Source: Candidatus Chromulinivoraceae bacterium
GTDB lineage: Bacteria > Patescibacteriota > Saccharimonadia > Saccharimonadales > Saccharimonadaceae
Length of the DNA stretch: 57,661 nt
Assembly (NCBI GenBank): GCA_035478595.1
Contig: DATIJL010000007.1
Coordinates: forward strand, 1-57,661
Reading direction: 5' to 3'
The stretch's first letter is position 1. Each line of letters opens with the position of its first letter. Positions 42,908 through 52,369 of the stretch are shown one piece after another. The notes below the pieces were generated by a model. That model worked only from the letters and a program-made list of their open reading frames with translations, did not search any database and was not told the DNA's origin. The translations under genes and the position numbers were made by a program.

Positions 42908-44398
42908 CTATTTTGCGTATTCTATAGCGCGCGTTTCTCGTATAACGTTTACCTTGATCGTACCTGGATATTGCATAGTGCTTTCGATCTTATTAGCGAT
43001 GTCACGGGCAAGTTTGATTGCAGAAAGATCATCAATAGATTTAGGGCTAACAATCACGCGGATTTCACGACCAGCGCTAATCGCATACGCTTTATCAATA
43101 CCCGGGAAGCTCGTTGCGATGTTTTCAAGATCGCGCATACGCTCCACAAAGTTCTCAGCACTAATATTACGAGCACCAGGACGAGCTGCAGAAAGTGCAT
43201 CGCAAATACGAACAATGATCGCCTCTGGAGTGGTCGCTTCAATATCATCGTGATGTGCCTCAATAGCGTGAACAATACGCTCGTCCATGCCATTTTTACG
43301 TGCAATTTCAGCACCGATGTGGTGATGCTTACCCTCAACCTTGTGTGTTACTGCCTTACCAATATCATGCAAGAGGGTAGCAGTTTTAGTAATTCGAACA
43401 TCGGCACCAATTTCCTCGGCAATGAGTCCGGCCATATGCGCCATTTCAGTACTGTGCATTAAGACGTTTTGGCCGTAGCTAGTACGGAACTTCAACTCCC
43501 CCAACAGACGGAGCATTTCTTTTGGAATGCCGGCAACGCCAACTTCGCGCGCAGCGTCTTCGCCAGCACGAACAACATCTTTTTCGATTTGCTTTTCAGC
43601 TTTTACTACGACTTCTTCAATACGGCCAGGATGGATACGACCATCTTTCATGAGCATTTCGAGGGTCAGCCGAGCAACTTGGCGACGGATAGGATCAAAA
43701 CTTGAAAGTACGATCATTCCTGGCGTGTCGTCAACTAGCACGTCAACGCCAGTAGCACGCTGCAGCGCCTGGATGTTACGTCCTTCTTTACCGATAATGC
43801 GACCCTTCATTTCGTCATCAGTGAGCTTGATAGCTGTAACGGTACGTTCCGCAGTCACTTCGCTGCTCATGCGTTCCATAGCACTAACGAGAATGGTTTG
43901 TGCTTGCTCTTCGGCGTCTTCAGTTGCTTCGTTTTGAAGCTTCGCAACAAGGCCGAGAAGATCATCTTTAATATCACGCTCGGTCATCTTCATAAGCTTA
44001 TCGGCAGCGTCTTGTTTTTTAAGCCCAGCAATTTTCTCGAGCTTCTCCTGCTGGCGTGTACGAATTTCACGGATTTCGCTTTTAAGCGATTCAACTTCGT
44101 CTTCTTGCTTGCGCAGTCTTTCAGCACGCTTATCGAGTTCGTCAAGCTTTTTATCGAGGCTAACCTCACGTTCGGCCAGACGCTGCTCGACCTTTTGCAT
44201 TTCCTTACGACGCTGATTCTCAAGCTCAAGAGCTTCATCCTTTGCCTTTAAGACAATGTCGCTCGCTCTAGTTTTCGCTCGCGCGATTTCTTTTTCCGCG
44301 GTATTTTTACCCGCTGCTTCACGGCGCTTCTCGTAAACAACCGTTCCACCCATACCAAAAACAACCCCAAGGATTGCGGCAATTATTCCTTCTACCAT
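42908..44398 (-). CDS. rny: Ribonuclease Y
   Basis: RNase Y is a membrane-bound endoribonuclease starting mRNA decay. The 496 residues show an N-terminal helix (2-20), a long charged coiled coil (25-190), a KH domain with GRIIGKEGRNIQ, and an HD domain with LLHDIGKAVTHKVEGKHHHIGAEIARK, ending DRAIEYAK-like (TRAIEYAK). Length is near the usual ~520. The SD (AAGGAGAAAGGATATAACT region) gives a conventional leader. A single-domain Nudix gene follows. Confidence 0.95.
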   Translation of the reverse strand: MVEGIIAAILGVVFGMGGTVVYEKRREAAGKNTAEKEIARAKTRASDIVLKAKDEALELENQRRKEMQKVEQRLAEREVSLDKKLDELDKRAERLRKQEDEVESLKSEIREIRTRQQEKLEKIAGLKKQDAADKLMKMTERDIKDDLLGLVAKLQNEATEDAEEQAQTILVSAMERMSSEVTAERTVTAIKLTDDEMKGRIIGKEGRNIQALQRATGVDVLVDDTPGMIVLSSFDPIRRQVARLTLEMLMKDGRIHPGRIEEVVVKAEKQIEKDVVRAGEDAAREVGVAGIPKEMLRLLGELKFRTSYGQNVLMHSTEMAHMAGLIAEEIGADVRITKTATLLHDIGKAVTHKVEGKHHHIGAEIARKNGMDERIVHAIEAHHDDIEATTPEAIIVRICDALSAARPGARNISAENFVERMRDLENIATSFPGIDKAYAISAGREIRVIVSPKSIDDLSAIKLARDIANKIESTMQYPGTIKVNVIRETRAIEYAK

Positions 44399-44564
44399 AG
44401 TTATATCCTTTCTCCTAAGGATAGCCCCGCCAAATAATCAATTGTGTTTCTGTTTATAAAGCAAAAATAGGACTACGCTGGAAATTCAAAAAGTTTCAAT
44501 ACGTCCATATTTGGAACGTAATTTTATTGTAGCGCTTTTTACGTCAAGCCCGCAAGCATATTTG

Positions 44565-44951
44565 CTATTTGCGTGGTGTTGTAATATTTGCTTCAGAACC
44601 ATAAAAGGGAAGTACGATGTGTTCGTTTTTGCCGTTCTCTAGTTTTTGCAGAACCTCGGCCTGCCAATCCTCACCCATACCGCCAACAATAGGAATATGC
44701 TCAGAATCAGCGAGCGTATTCAAGACTGTAAGCCCTATTCGTAAACCCGTAAAACTTCCCGGCCCAGCGAAAGCACCTATCCCCGTAAGATCGCTGAATA
44801 CTTTATCTTGAGATTCTAGTTGGTCATGCAGATATGCCAAAAGTCCTTTTGCGAGCTGACGATCAGCCTGCCATTCATTCTCATAGCGAGTATCACCATC
44901 AATAAGGCTCAGTTTACATACTGGTGTTGAAGTATCGAGTAGTAAGATCAT
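44565..44951 (-). CDS. tsaB: TsaB-like protein, N-terminal half only
   Basis: TsaB partners TsaD and TsaE in making the t6A modification of tRNAs reading ANN codons. This protein has the ASKHA N-terminus (ILLLDTSTPVCKLSLI) and the hallmark GAFAGPGSFTGLRIGLTV, but ends after 128 residues where bacterial TsaB has ~220-230. The last ~35 residues do not continue the known C-terminal lobe. It overlaps tsaE by 4 nt (ATGA). It could be a naturally reduced dimerisation lobe or a truncated gene; no remnant of the missing part is visible downstream. Confidence 0.8.
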   Translation of the reverse strand: MILLLDTSTPVCKLSLIDGDTRYENEWQADRQLAKGLLAYLHDQLESQDKVFSDLTGIGAFAGPGSFTGLRIGLTVLNTLADSEHIPIVGGMGEDWQAEVLQKLENGKNEHIVLPFYGSEANITTPRK

Positions 44952-45403
44952 GTTAATTTCTCCAATAGCTGTGTACTTTTCTCACCACCAGCTTTTAATT
45001 CTAAGGTACGAGTTGTTTCTCTCGGTGACGCAATAGTTATAGAGATACGATCAAGAGGCAAGACACCACCCACGATTTCTGCCCATTCAATAATCGTTAC
45101 GGTTCGTGGATCCCGTACAGCTTCGTGCAGTTCAGCCGCCATTATTCCCGCATCTTGCAGACGATAGAAATCGTAATGTGCCAATGAGAGATCCTTTGGA
45201 GTCTCATATACTCGGCTAATCGTAAAGCTCGGACTCTGAACATCATCATCCACCTCCATGCCGGCAGCGATACCTTTAGTAAGCGTCGTCTTACCAGCAC
45301 CCACATCACCGATAAGTTCCAAAATTTCTCCGCCGCCTAAAAGCGCGCCTAGCTTTTTACCAAACGCCTTCATTTCAGACTCACCATTGACCTCTATAAT
45401 CAT
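44948..45403 (-). CDS. tsaE: TsaE, ATPase of t6A synthesis
   Basis: This 151-residue P-loop protein has Walker A GDVGAGKT (32-39), then SPSFTISRVYE, LAHYDFYRL, and IIEWAE, the TsaE set. It stimulates the TsaBD complex by ATP hydrolysis. First gene of a two-gene operon with tsaB (ATGA overlap); TATAAT lies 8 nt before the ATG. Confidence 0.93.
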   Translation of the reverse strand: MIIEVNGESEMKAFGKKLGALLGGGEILELIGDVGAGKTTLTKGIAAGMEVDDDVQSPSFTISRVYETPKDLSLAHYDFYRLQDAGIMAAELHEAVRDPRTVTIIEWAEIVGGVLPLDRISITIASPRETTRTLELKAGGEKSTQLLEKLT

Positions 45404-45506
45404 AGGCTCTTATTATACCATTAATACGTCCTACAAAGATGAGCAGCTGTTTCTATGCGAATGTGGAACTTTTCCAGAGCATCGCGTACAATAGAGCGTA
45501 AGTATT

Positions 45507-47288
45507 ATGCGTATTTCTGATGCAACTATCGAAACATTGCTCACCCGAAAAGGTATTAGTAAAGAGCAAATCTCCGATCTTAAAGAAGAAGGAGTACGTT
45601 CAAGGCGCCTATTGCAGGATATTGTCATTCAAAACAATATCATGGATGAAAGAACACTCGTCGAGGCATTTGCAGAGTTCGTCCAAATTCCTTTTGTTGA
45701 AATAGATCCAGATGACATTACTCAAGATGTCCTTAATAAAATTCCCGAACGTATCGCACGCCAGTACAATGCCATTCTCTTTAAGATCGACGAAAATGGT
45801 ACACAGTACCTTGCTATGGACGATCCTGACGATGTTCAGGCCGTAAACTTTATTGAGAAACAAATTGGTGAAAATATCAAGTTACATATTGCGACCCACA
45901 GCAATATTCTAGCGTGTCTTGAAAACTACCGCGGTGATGTAAATAAGGAACTGACTCAAGTTATCGACGTTCAGCGACAGGGGAATGGGGAAGAGAACCA
46001 GACCCTTACTGAGGCTGACGTAGCCGAAGACTCCCCTATTGCCCAGACCGTTAATCTACTGCTTGAATATGCTATTCGTTCTAACGCCAGTGACGTCCAT
46101 ATCGAACCTCGCGAGGATTATGTCCAGGTGCGCTACCGTATAGATGGTGTGCTAAAAGAAGTCAACCGACTCCCCCGCAACGTTATGAACGCTCTTGTAA
46201 GTCGTATCAAAATTCTTTCTAACCTCAAAATCGACGAACGTCGCGTCCCACAAGATGGTCGCTTTAAGATTAAGGTTGGAGGCAAACAATATGCCCTTCG
46301 TGTTAGCACGCTTCCCGTAGTGGACGGTGAAAAGATTGTCATGCGTATCTTGGATGAGTCTAACCAAGCAATCACCCTCGAGGATCTTGGTTACTGGGGT
46401 CACTCAATCGATGTTATTCACCAAGCACTTACCGAACCAAACGGTATGGTGCTTATCACTGGACCGACCGGATCTGGTAAGTCTACGAGTCTCTTTAGTA
46501 TTCTGACCATTCTTAATACACCAGATGTTAATATCTCCACCGTTGAAGACCCAGTAGAGTATAAAATCCCTGGCGTTAACCAAACCCAGACCAATGCTAA
46601 GGCTGGCATGACCTTCGCGAGTGGACTTCGTGCACTTCTTCGTCAAGATCCAAACATTATCATGGTTGGTGAGATCCGAGACACCGAAACGGCCAACTTA
46701 GGTATCCAAGCAGCTCTTACGGGACACCTTGTATTCAGCACACTCCACACTAATAACGCAGCGACTTCCCTACCGCGTCTCCTCGACATGAATATCGAAC
46801 CGTTCTTGATCGCAAGTACAGTTAAGGCTGTTGTGGGCCAACGACTAGTGCGACGCCTCTGTATGACCTGTCGCCAAAAACACACGCCCGACCAAGCTGA
46901 GGTAGATACTGTTATCCGCTTATTTAACCTTCGCCCAGGCCAATCATTCAGCTACATTCATGCTCTCGAACAACAGGCAAAAGAACAGCATATCGGTGGC
47001 GATGTACCTCTTAGTACGGGTGAAACGTCTATTATCAACCTTTGGAAAGCCTCACCGGACGGCTGCGAAGAATGTAATCACACAGGATACAAGGGGCGTA
47101 TTGGTATTTACGAGGTACTTGGCAATACCGTACCTATTCAAAAAATGATCATCAGTAACGCAACGAGTAATCAGATTCAAGATCAAGCAATAGCCGAGGG
47201 TATGATTACAATGCAAACCGACGGTCTCATTAAATCACTTCGGGGTGATACAACAGTCGAAGAAGTTCTTCGCGTCACGAAAGAGTAG
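45507..47288 (+). CDS. pilB: Type IV pilus assembly ATPase PilB
   Basis: PilB is the hexameric cytoplasmic motor for pilus extension. The 593-residue protein has an N-terminal GspE-N-like domain (1-150), then the ATPase core with Walker A GPTGSGKST, Asp box, Walker B IIMVGEIRDTETANL and His box GHLVFSTLHTNNA. The zinc motif is a CxxC pair in CMTCRQKH and another in CEECNHTG, spaced ~70 residues. First gene of the pil operon; 6 nt before pilC. Confidence 0.95.
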   Translation: MRISDATIETLLTRKGISKEQISDLKEEGVRSRRLLQDIVIQNNIMDERTLVEAFAEFVQIPFVEIDPDDITQDVLNKIPERIARQYNAILFKIDENGTQYLAMDDPDDVQAVNFIEKQIGENIKLHIATHSNILACLENYRGDVNKELTQVIDVQRQGNGEENQTLTEADVAEDSPIAQTVNLLLEYAIRSNASDVHIEPREDYVQVRYRIDGVLKEVNRLPRNVMNALVSRIKILSNLKIDERRVPQDGRFKIKVGGKQYALRVSTLPVVDGEKIVMRILDESNQAITLEDLGYWGHSIDVIHQALTEPNGMVLITGPTGSGKSTSLFSILTILNTPDVNISTVEDPVEYKIPGVNQTQTNAKAGMTFASGLRALLRQDPNIIMVGEIRDTETANLGIQAALTGHLVFSTLHTNNAATSLPRLLDMNIEPFLIASTVKAVVGQRLVRRLCMTCRQKHTPDQAEVDTVIRLFNLRPGQSFSYIHALEQQAKEQHIGGDVPLSTGETSIINLWKASPDGCEECNHTGYKGRIGIYEVLGNTVPIQKMIISNATSNQIQDQAIAEGMITMQTDGLIKSLRGDTTVEEVLRVTKE

Positions 47289-47294
47289 TTTAAT

Positions 47295-48524
47295 ATGCCA
47301 AAATTTTTATATATAGCTACTAACGACGCTAGTAAGTCGGTTAACGGAACAATTGAGGCACAGGACCGAGGTGCAGTTATTTCCGCCCTCAACAAGCAAG
47401 GTCTGCATCCTATTAGCGTCAAAGAACAAAGTTCAAGAGCCAGTTCAAAGAATGTAAGCCTTTTTAAAAGCGGTAACCATGTAAAATCTGATGATTTGGT
47501 CATGTTTACTCGTCAGCTCAGTACCATGGTTGGAGCCGGCGTCCCCCTACTTCGAGCGCTAAATTCTCTTGAGCAACACTCGGAGAGCCCAGGTCTTAAA
47601 AAGGTTCTTAACGGTATTATTAGCGACGTGCAGGCGGGTTCACCACTTGCCGATGCGCTCGCAAAATCACCGAACGTCTTTAGCGACGTATATGTAAACA
47701 TGGTTCGCGCCGGTGAGGCGGCGGGTATCCTTGACGAGATTCTTAAGCGACTCGCCATGCAGCAAGAGAAAAACGCGACTATCCGTAAAAAAGTAAAAAG
47801 CGCCATGACATACCCAATGGTACTTATTGGCATTACTGTCATCGCCTTTTTTGGTCTAATGCTCTTTGTCATTCCACAAATTGGAAAAATCGTCACCGAT
47901 CTTGGTGGACCAGATGCAAAACTACCAGGTCTTACGCTCGCCATGCTTGGCATTAGCGGCTTTATGACAAGTTACTGGTATATTCTTTTTCCAGCGCTTG
48001 GTGGCGGTATCTTCCTCATACTGCGATACATTAAAACACCAAGTGGCAAGAATCAGTTTCACCACCTAGTGCTTAAGATTCCTGGGTTAAAAACAATTGT
48101 AATGAAGGTGGCTGTTGCGCGTTTTGCCCGTACATTCTCAGCGCTCATGGGGGCTGGTGTCGCGGTACTTGAAGCACTAGACGTTACCTCGCGCGCAGTT
48201 GGTAATCTAGTATATGAACAGGCACTTCAGGATGCCGCAAAACAAGTTAAAAACGGTGATACACTTTCTTCGGTTATTGAAAAGAACAGCCTTTTCCCAT
48301 CGATCGTATCGCAGATGCTTGCAGTCGGCGAAGAAACAGGTCAAACCGATACCGTTCTCGTCAAGGTGGCTGACTTTTACGAAGAGGAAGTAGACGTAGC
48401 AATTGATGGCGTCAGTGCTATTATCGAACCGGTCATGATTGTCTTCATGGGTGGCATGGTAGGACTCATCGCCGCCAGTGTTATGATGCCAATTGCTGGG
48501 CTCGCAAACCAGATTAAAAGTTAG
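47295..48524 (+). CDS. pilC: Type IV pilus inner-membrane platform protein PilC
   Basis: This 409-residue GspF/PilC protein has two repeated T2SSF domains (FTRQLSTMVGAGVPLLRAL near 75, and FARTFSALMGAGVAVLEAL near 278), with membrane helices around 175, 220 and 385. It couples PilB rotation to pilin insertion. It follows pilB by 6 nt. Confidence 0.95.
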   Translation: MPKFLYIATNDASKSVNGTIEAQDRGAVISALNKQGLHPISVKEQSSRASSKNVSLFKSGNHVKSDDLVMFTRQLSTMVGAGVPLLRALNSLEQHSESPGLKKVLNGIISDVQAGSPLADALAKSPNVFSDVYVNMVRAGEAAGILDEILKRLAMQQEKNATIRKKVKSAMTYPMVLIGITVIAFFGLMLFVIPQIGKIVTDLGGPDAKLPGLTLAMLGISGFMTSYWYILFPALGGGIFLILRYIKTPSGKNQFHHLVLKIPGLKTIVMKVAVARFARTFSALMGAGVAVLEALDVTSRAVGNLVYEQALQDAAKQVKNGDTLSSVIEKNSLFPSIVSQMLAVGEETGQTDTVLVKVADFYEEEVDVAIDGVSAIIEPVMIVFMGGMVGLIAASVMMPIAGLANQIKS

Positions 48525-48580
48525 CAAAAAACCAAACCGCTCATGGTATACTGGTAACAAAGTAGAAGTGGGCATTTTAA

Positions 48581-49636
48581 GTGGCGAAATTATTTTATAA
48601 AGACAAGCCGGTAATTGGCCTCGACATCAGTCAAACTGGTGTTAAAGTTATGGCCATCGACTCAAAAAAGTGGCTTGTTTTAGGGTACGGTTCAGTCGAC
48701 CTCGACCCTGCAAAAGTCCAAAAATCCCTTGAGAGCAATGATGCTTATTTAGCCGATAACATAGCTTCACTCCTTACGAGCAAAGTTATTGGTGTGCTAC
48801 CTAGCGATCAAGCTATTATTAGCGTTCCAACAAGTCGCACTTTTTCACGCACCTTTACCGTTCCTGCTAAAGCAGAATCCACCCTTTCGGATGCTGTCGA
48901 GATTGAGGTTGATCAGTACATCCCCATACCCATGAATTCTCTGTATGTTGATTACGAAGTCATTGAACGACATAAAGACCAGCTTAGTGTTATCATGTCG
49001 GCAGTACCAAAAAACCTTGTGGATAGCTGTCTTGCGGCCGTCCGAACTGCAGGCCTGCAGCCAATTATGGTTGAGCCAGGAATTAATTCTGTTGCTCGTG
49101 TTATTGAGTCTACCGAAGAAGGTCATCTACCCACCCTTATTGTTGACATCGGACCTGCTAGCACCGATATTGCCGTGCTTGACGGTGGCGCTATTCGTAT
49201 TAGCGGTGGACTTGGTATTGGCGGTAACACCTTTACGCTCGATATTGCCAAAAAACTCAATGTAGCCCTTGAGAATGCTCACCAATTAAAGGTCTTAAAC
49301 GGCCTGAGTGCCGGGCCGCGTCGTGCTAAGATTACGGCTGCACTTCAGCCGAGTCTCCAGCGTATAGCCACTGAAATCCGTAAGGTTATCCGCTATTACA
49401 ACGAACGTCTCAACGACGACCGCAAACTCGAGCAAGTCATTATCGTAGGTGGAGGAAGCAACGTTCCAGGTATTGGCGACTACTTTACTAACGAACTCGT
49501 TATGCCAGCACGTGTTGCCAGTCCATGGCAAAAATTGGATTTCGGTAAGTTGCCGCAGCCAAACAAACAGTTTCGCCCTCGTTATATTACCGTTGCAGGG
49601 TTAGCGAGTGTTGACCAAAAGGGGTTTTGGAAATGA
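48581..49636 (+). CDS. pilM: Type IV pilus assembly protein PilM
   Basis: PilM is an actin-like ASKHA protein on the cytoplasmic face, binding the N-terminus of PilN. The 351-residue protein starts with GTG and has VIGLDISQTGVKVMAI (phosphate 1), LIVDIGPASTDIAVLD (phosphate 2), and IIVGGGSNVPG (adenosine). The C-terminal 10 nt overlap the pilN start. A TATACT 36 nt upstream may give an internal promoter. Confidence 0.93.
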   Translation: MAKLFYKDKPVIGLDISQTGVKVMAIDSKKWLVLGYGSVDLDPAKVQKSLESNDAYLADNIASLLTSKVIGVLPSDQAIISVPTSRTFSRTFTVPAKAESTLSDAVEIEVDQYIPIPMNSLYVDYEVIERHKDQLSVIMSAVPKNLVDSCLAAVRTAGLQPIMVEPGINSVARVIESTEEGHLPTLIVDIGPASTDIAVLDGGAIRISGGLGIGGNTFTLDIAKKLNVALENAHQLKVLNGLSAGPRRAKITAALQPSLQRIATEIRKVIRYYNERLNDDRKLEQVIIVGGGSNVPGIGDYFTNELVMPARVASPWQKLDFGKLPQPNKQFRPRYITVAGLASVDQKGFWK

Positions 49637-50187
49637 TTAACCTTCTCCCTCATGAAGAAAAGCGGCAGCTTCAGGCAGCTCGCACTAATACACTTCTTAT
49701 CCGTTATAATATCTTCCTTTTGGGGGTTATTGGCTTCATGGGTATCGCAATTGGTATCACCTACATCTATCTCTCAAGCACATTTAATACTGCCGCCCAA
49801 ACGATACAGTCCAACCAGGCTAACGTAGTACAGTATGCTTCTGTGCAGGCGCAGGCTCAGCTGTTTCGTGATCGTCTTAGCACCGCCAAGCAGATCCTCG
49901 ACAACGAAGTAACTTACTCTAAGGTCGTCCTGGAAATAGCACAGCTTATACCAAGTGGTGTAGTTCTTCAAACATTATCTCTCGACTCCGGAACATTCGG
50001 AACACCAACCACACTTACTGGGCAGGCAAAAGATTATGCTAGCGCACTCGCGCTCAAAGATTCCTTTAGTAAATCTCCACTTTTCTCTGACGTACACTTT
50101 CAAACCATTGATACTGCCTCTGGTACGGGAGGTTATCCCGTCACGGTGAACCTTGGCATAACTATTAAAAAGGATGCAGCGAAATAA
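49633..50187 (+). CDS. pilN: Type IV pilus assembly protein PilN
   Basis: This 184-residue bitopic protein starts MINLLPHEEK, the INLLP motif that docks into PilM. One membrane helix (about 22-46) is followed by a coiled coil and a ferredoxin-like periplasmic-side domain. The ATG at 49633 overlaps the pilM TGA and has AGGGG 8 nt upstream; a TTG two codons earlier is less likely. Confidence 0.92.
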   Translation: MINLLPHEEKRQLQAARTNTLLIRYNIFLLGVIGFMGIAIGITYIYLSSTFNTAAQTIQSNQANVVQYASVQAQAQLFRDRLSTAKQILDNEVTYSKVVLEIAQLIPSGVVLQTLSLDSGTFGTPTTLTGQAKDYASALALKDSFSKSPLFSDVHFQTIDTASGTGGYPVTVNLGITIKKDAAK

Positions 50188-50798
50188 TGAGAAAACAGAG
50201 CAATCTCACCGCTACTCGTCTTCGACTTATATTGTCGATATCGCTATTTGTTATCGCTCTTGCAGGAGGCGTCATCTTTTCACTCATTAACAACCAGCTA
50301 AAGTCCTATGCCGTAGACGTTAGCCATAAGATCATCGACGCCAATGCAAGTCGAGACAACGTACAGACACTCCAGCGCATTCAGCAGGAGCTCACGAACG
50401 ATAAGGACATTATCGCTCGCACAAACAGCATTGTTGCCGATAGCCAAAGTTACCAGTATCAGGATCAGATCGTGAGTGATCTTAATAATTACGCCAGCAC
50501 AGCCGGTATAACCATTACGAATATGGATTTCTCGGCCAACTCAGCGACCGGTCCGACGGGTGCAGTTACTACTCCGACGGCTACACCCCCCGCCGCTACA
50601 GCGCCGGCGGGTGTGAAGTCAGTCTCCGTCTCCGTAACTCTTAAAAACCCTGTTGGATACAGTAATTTTCTGCGATTTGTACGCTCTATAGAAAACAACC
50701 TTACCAAAATGCAGATCCAGAAAATCACACTCTCTAAGGGCACGACCGGTAGTGATATTTCAAGTGATGTCTTAAGCATACAGGTATACACAAAATAG
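50187..50798 (+). CDS. pilO: Type IV pilus assembly protein PilO
   Basis: This 203-residue bitopic protein has a helix at about 12-32, a coiled coil (DVSHKIIDANASRDN...), a Pro/Ala/Thr linker (about 123-140), and a C-terminal domain that includes VTLKNPVGYSNFLRFVRSIENNL, typical of PilO. It pairs with PilN. TAATG overlap with pilN. Confidence 0.88.
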   Translation: MRKQSNLTATRLRLILSISLFVIALAGGVIFSLINNQLKSYAVDVSHKIIDANASRDNVQTLQRIQQELTNDKDIIARTNSIVADSQSYQYQDQIVSDLNNYASTAGITITNMDFSANSATGPTGAVTTPTATPPAATAPAGVKSVSVSVTLKNPVGYSNFLRFVRSIENNLTKMQIQKITLSKGTTGSDISSDVLSIQVYTK

Positions 50799-50806
50799 GA
50801 ATTATT

Positions 50807-51112
50807 ATGAAAGATACAAAGATCAGTCTCACACTTTCACCAGATGCAATAAAAAAATCTATCTTAGCTTTCCTACACCGTTTTCATATTGTACTTTTCG
50901 TCATTATCGTTCTAGGTGGTCTTGCAGTAGTCATTTTTTTACTCAACAACGCCGTCATAACATCTGGACAAGATAACGGCTATAGCCCAAACGCGAATAA
51001 CTCTAGTTTCGACCAGTCCACTATTCAAAAAATTCAAAACCTTAAAACAGCCGACCAATCAGACCCTACAATCAGTAACAATGGCGCACGGACTAATCCA
51101 TTTGTTGAGTAG
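50807..51112 (+). CDS. Pilus-operon bitopic protein, unknown
   Basis: This 101-residue protein has one membrane helix (about 25-48) and a ~50-residue Asn/Ser/Gln-rich external tail ending GARTNPFVE. It is last in the pil operon, where diderm bacteria have the lipoprotein PilP, but there is no lipobox or PilP fold, as expected for a cell lacking a secretin. A role in the PilMNO complex is inferred from position only. Confidence 0.6.
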   Translation: MKDTKISLTLSPDAIKKSILAFLHRFHIVLFVIIVLGGLAVVIFLLNNAVITSGQDNGYSPNANNSSFDQSTIQKIQNLKTADQSDPTISNNGARTNPFVE

Positions 51113-51139
51113 TAAGCCAAAAACGTCTATACTAAAGTT

Positions 51140-51721
51140 ATGCTAATCGCTGGATCAAGACTGATCGACGCACCGGTTATGGGTCTACAGACCGGTGGCG
51201 AACTTGCACGTACTCAGCGTGCTATTATCGACCCCCATTCACTTCAGATTGTCGCCTATGAGCTCGCAGGACCACTCCTCAACATTCACCCGTCTCTACT
51301 TCGAGTTGCTGATGTGCGCGAATTTAGCAACATTGGTCTAATTGTCGATTCTAGCGATGAATTTGTGTCGCCCGAAGACATCATAAAACTAAACGAGACG
51401 TATAAATTACAGTTCGACCTCATCGGCAAGACAGTTGTTGATACAAAACGCCATAAACTAGGTAAAATAGATGACTACACTATCGAGACGGCTGGATTTG
51501 TCGTACAACAACTGAGTGTCAAACGACCGCTCCTTATGAGCCTGAATGATACACATCTCCTAATTCACCGAAGTCAGATTAAAGAAATTACTGATGCAAA
51601 AATAGTCGTTGAGTCAGAGATCAAACCAGCCGAACCTGTTATGCGTGCAGTACACGACACCTATACTAATCCCTTTCGTAAACCCGCAGGCCCACAGACA
51701 GAGCAGAGCGAACGCCGTTAA
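51140..51721 (+). CDS. PRC-barrel domain protein
   Basis: This 193-residue protein has two PRC-barrel-like halves: SRLIDAPVMGLQTGGELARTQ ... IVAYELAG and DLIGKTVVDTKRHKLGKIDDYTI ... VQQLSVKRP. PRC barrels bind proteins or RNA (as in RimM) or act in photosynthetic and division complexes. No enzymatic site. TATACT lies exactly 6 nt before the ATG, so it is transcribed apart from the pil operon. Tail overlaps recX by 4 nt. Confidence 0.8.
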   Translation: MLIAGSRLIDAPVMGLQTGGELARTQRAIIDPHSLQIVAYELAGPLLNIHPSLLRVADVREFSNIGLIVDSSDEFVSPEDIIKLNETYKLQFDLIGKTVVDTKRHKLGKIDDYTIETAGFVVQQLSVKRPLLMSLNDTHLLIHRSQIKEITDAKIVVESEIKPAEPVMRAVHDTYTNPFRKPAGPQTEQSERR

Positions 51722-52356
51722 TCTTCCGTTTCAGCTAAAGCCTGTTTAATATCATCATACTGAAAACCTTGTCGAGCTAGGTATTGCATTAACTTCATAT
51801 CGTCCGGATAACGATTACGTTTTTTATTAATGATTTTTTGCAATTCGTTCTCATCGGTTCTTTTAGACTCCAAAAGGAACGTATCGATAATTGTCGGAAG
51901 CACACCCTTTGCTCTCAGTTCAGCCGTTAGCTTGCGCTGACTTGTACCTTTAGCGGTATTTCGATTTTCAATCCAAAACTTCGCGAACTTTTCATCATTG
52001 ATGTAGCCTTTTTCAACTAACCTATCGAAAACACGGTTCGTGATCTCCACTGGTGTGCCTTTTTTTATACTGCCGTCTTTCGTACGTTGATCGCGCGTTT
52101 TTTTATATAAGTAATCTCTCACTTCTTTAGCGCTATGGGGTCGCATCAAGCAGTATTCTAAAGCTCTGCCGTATAGCTTGCCAAACAGACTTTCGGTTTC
52201 TAAGTTTACGAGTTCTTCCTCGGCATATTCTTTGTTGGTTCGAATTCCCAGGTCAGCTACTTGGTATAAATCAAGAGAGAACCGGTAAACGCCATCCACC
52301 ATGACATTTACGCGGTTCTTATTTTTAGCCTGAATAGAGATCGCGGTAATTTTCAT
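51718..52356 (-). CDS. recX: Regulatory protein RecX
   Basis: RecX modulates RecA filaments. The 212-residue protein has the three-helix repeats of the family: ALEYCLMRPHSAKEVRDYLYKK, IVDRLVEKGYINDEKFAKFWIENRN-like (VFDRLVEKGYINDEKFAKFW), and KRNRYPDDMKLMQYLARQGFQYDDIKQAL. The N-terminal ~50 residues are an additional beta-rich segment as in some Gram-positive RecX. It follows recA by 13 nt on the same strand. Confidence 0.92.
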   Translation of the reverse strand: MKITAISIQAKNKNRVNVMVDGVYRFSLDLYQVADLGIRTNKEYAEEELVNLETESLFGKLYGRALEYCLMRPHSAKEVRDYLYKKTRDQRTKDGSIKKGTPVEITNRVFDRLVEKGYINDEKFAKFWIENRNTAKGTSQRKLTAELRAKGVLPTIIDTFLLESKRTDENELQKIINKKRNRYPDDMKLMQYLARQGFQYDDIKQALAETED

Positions 52357-52369
52357 ACCAACAACACTC

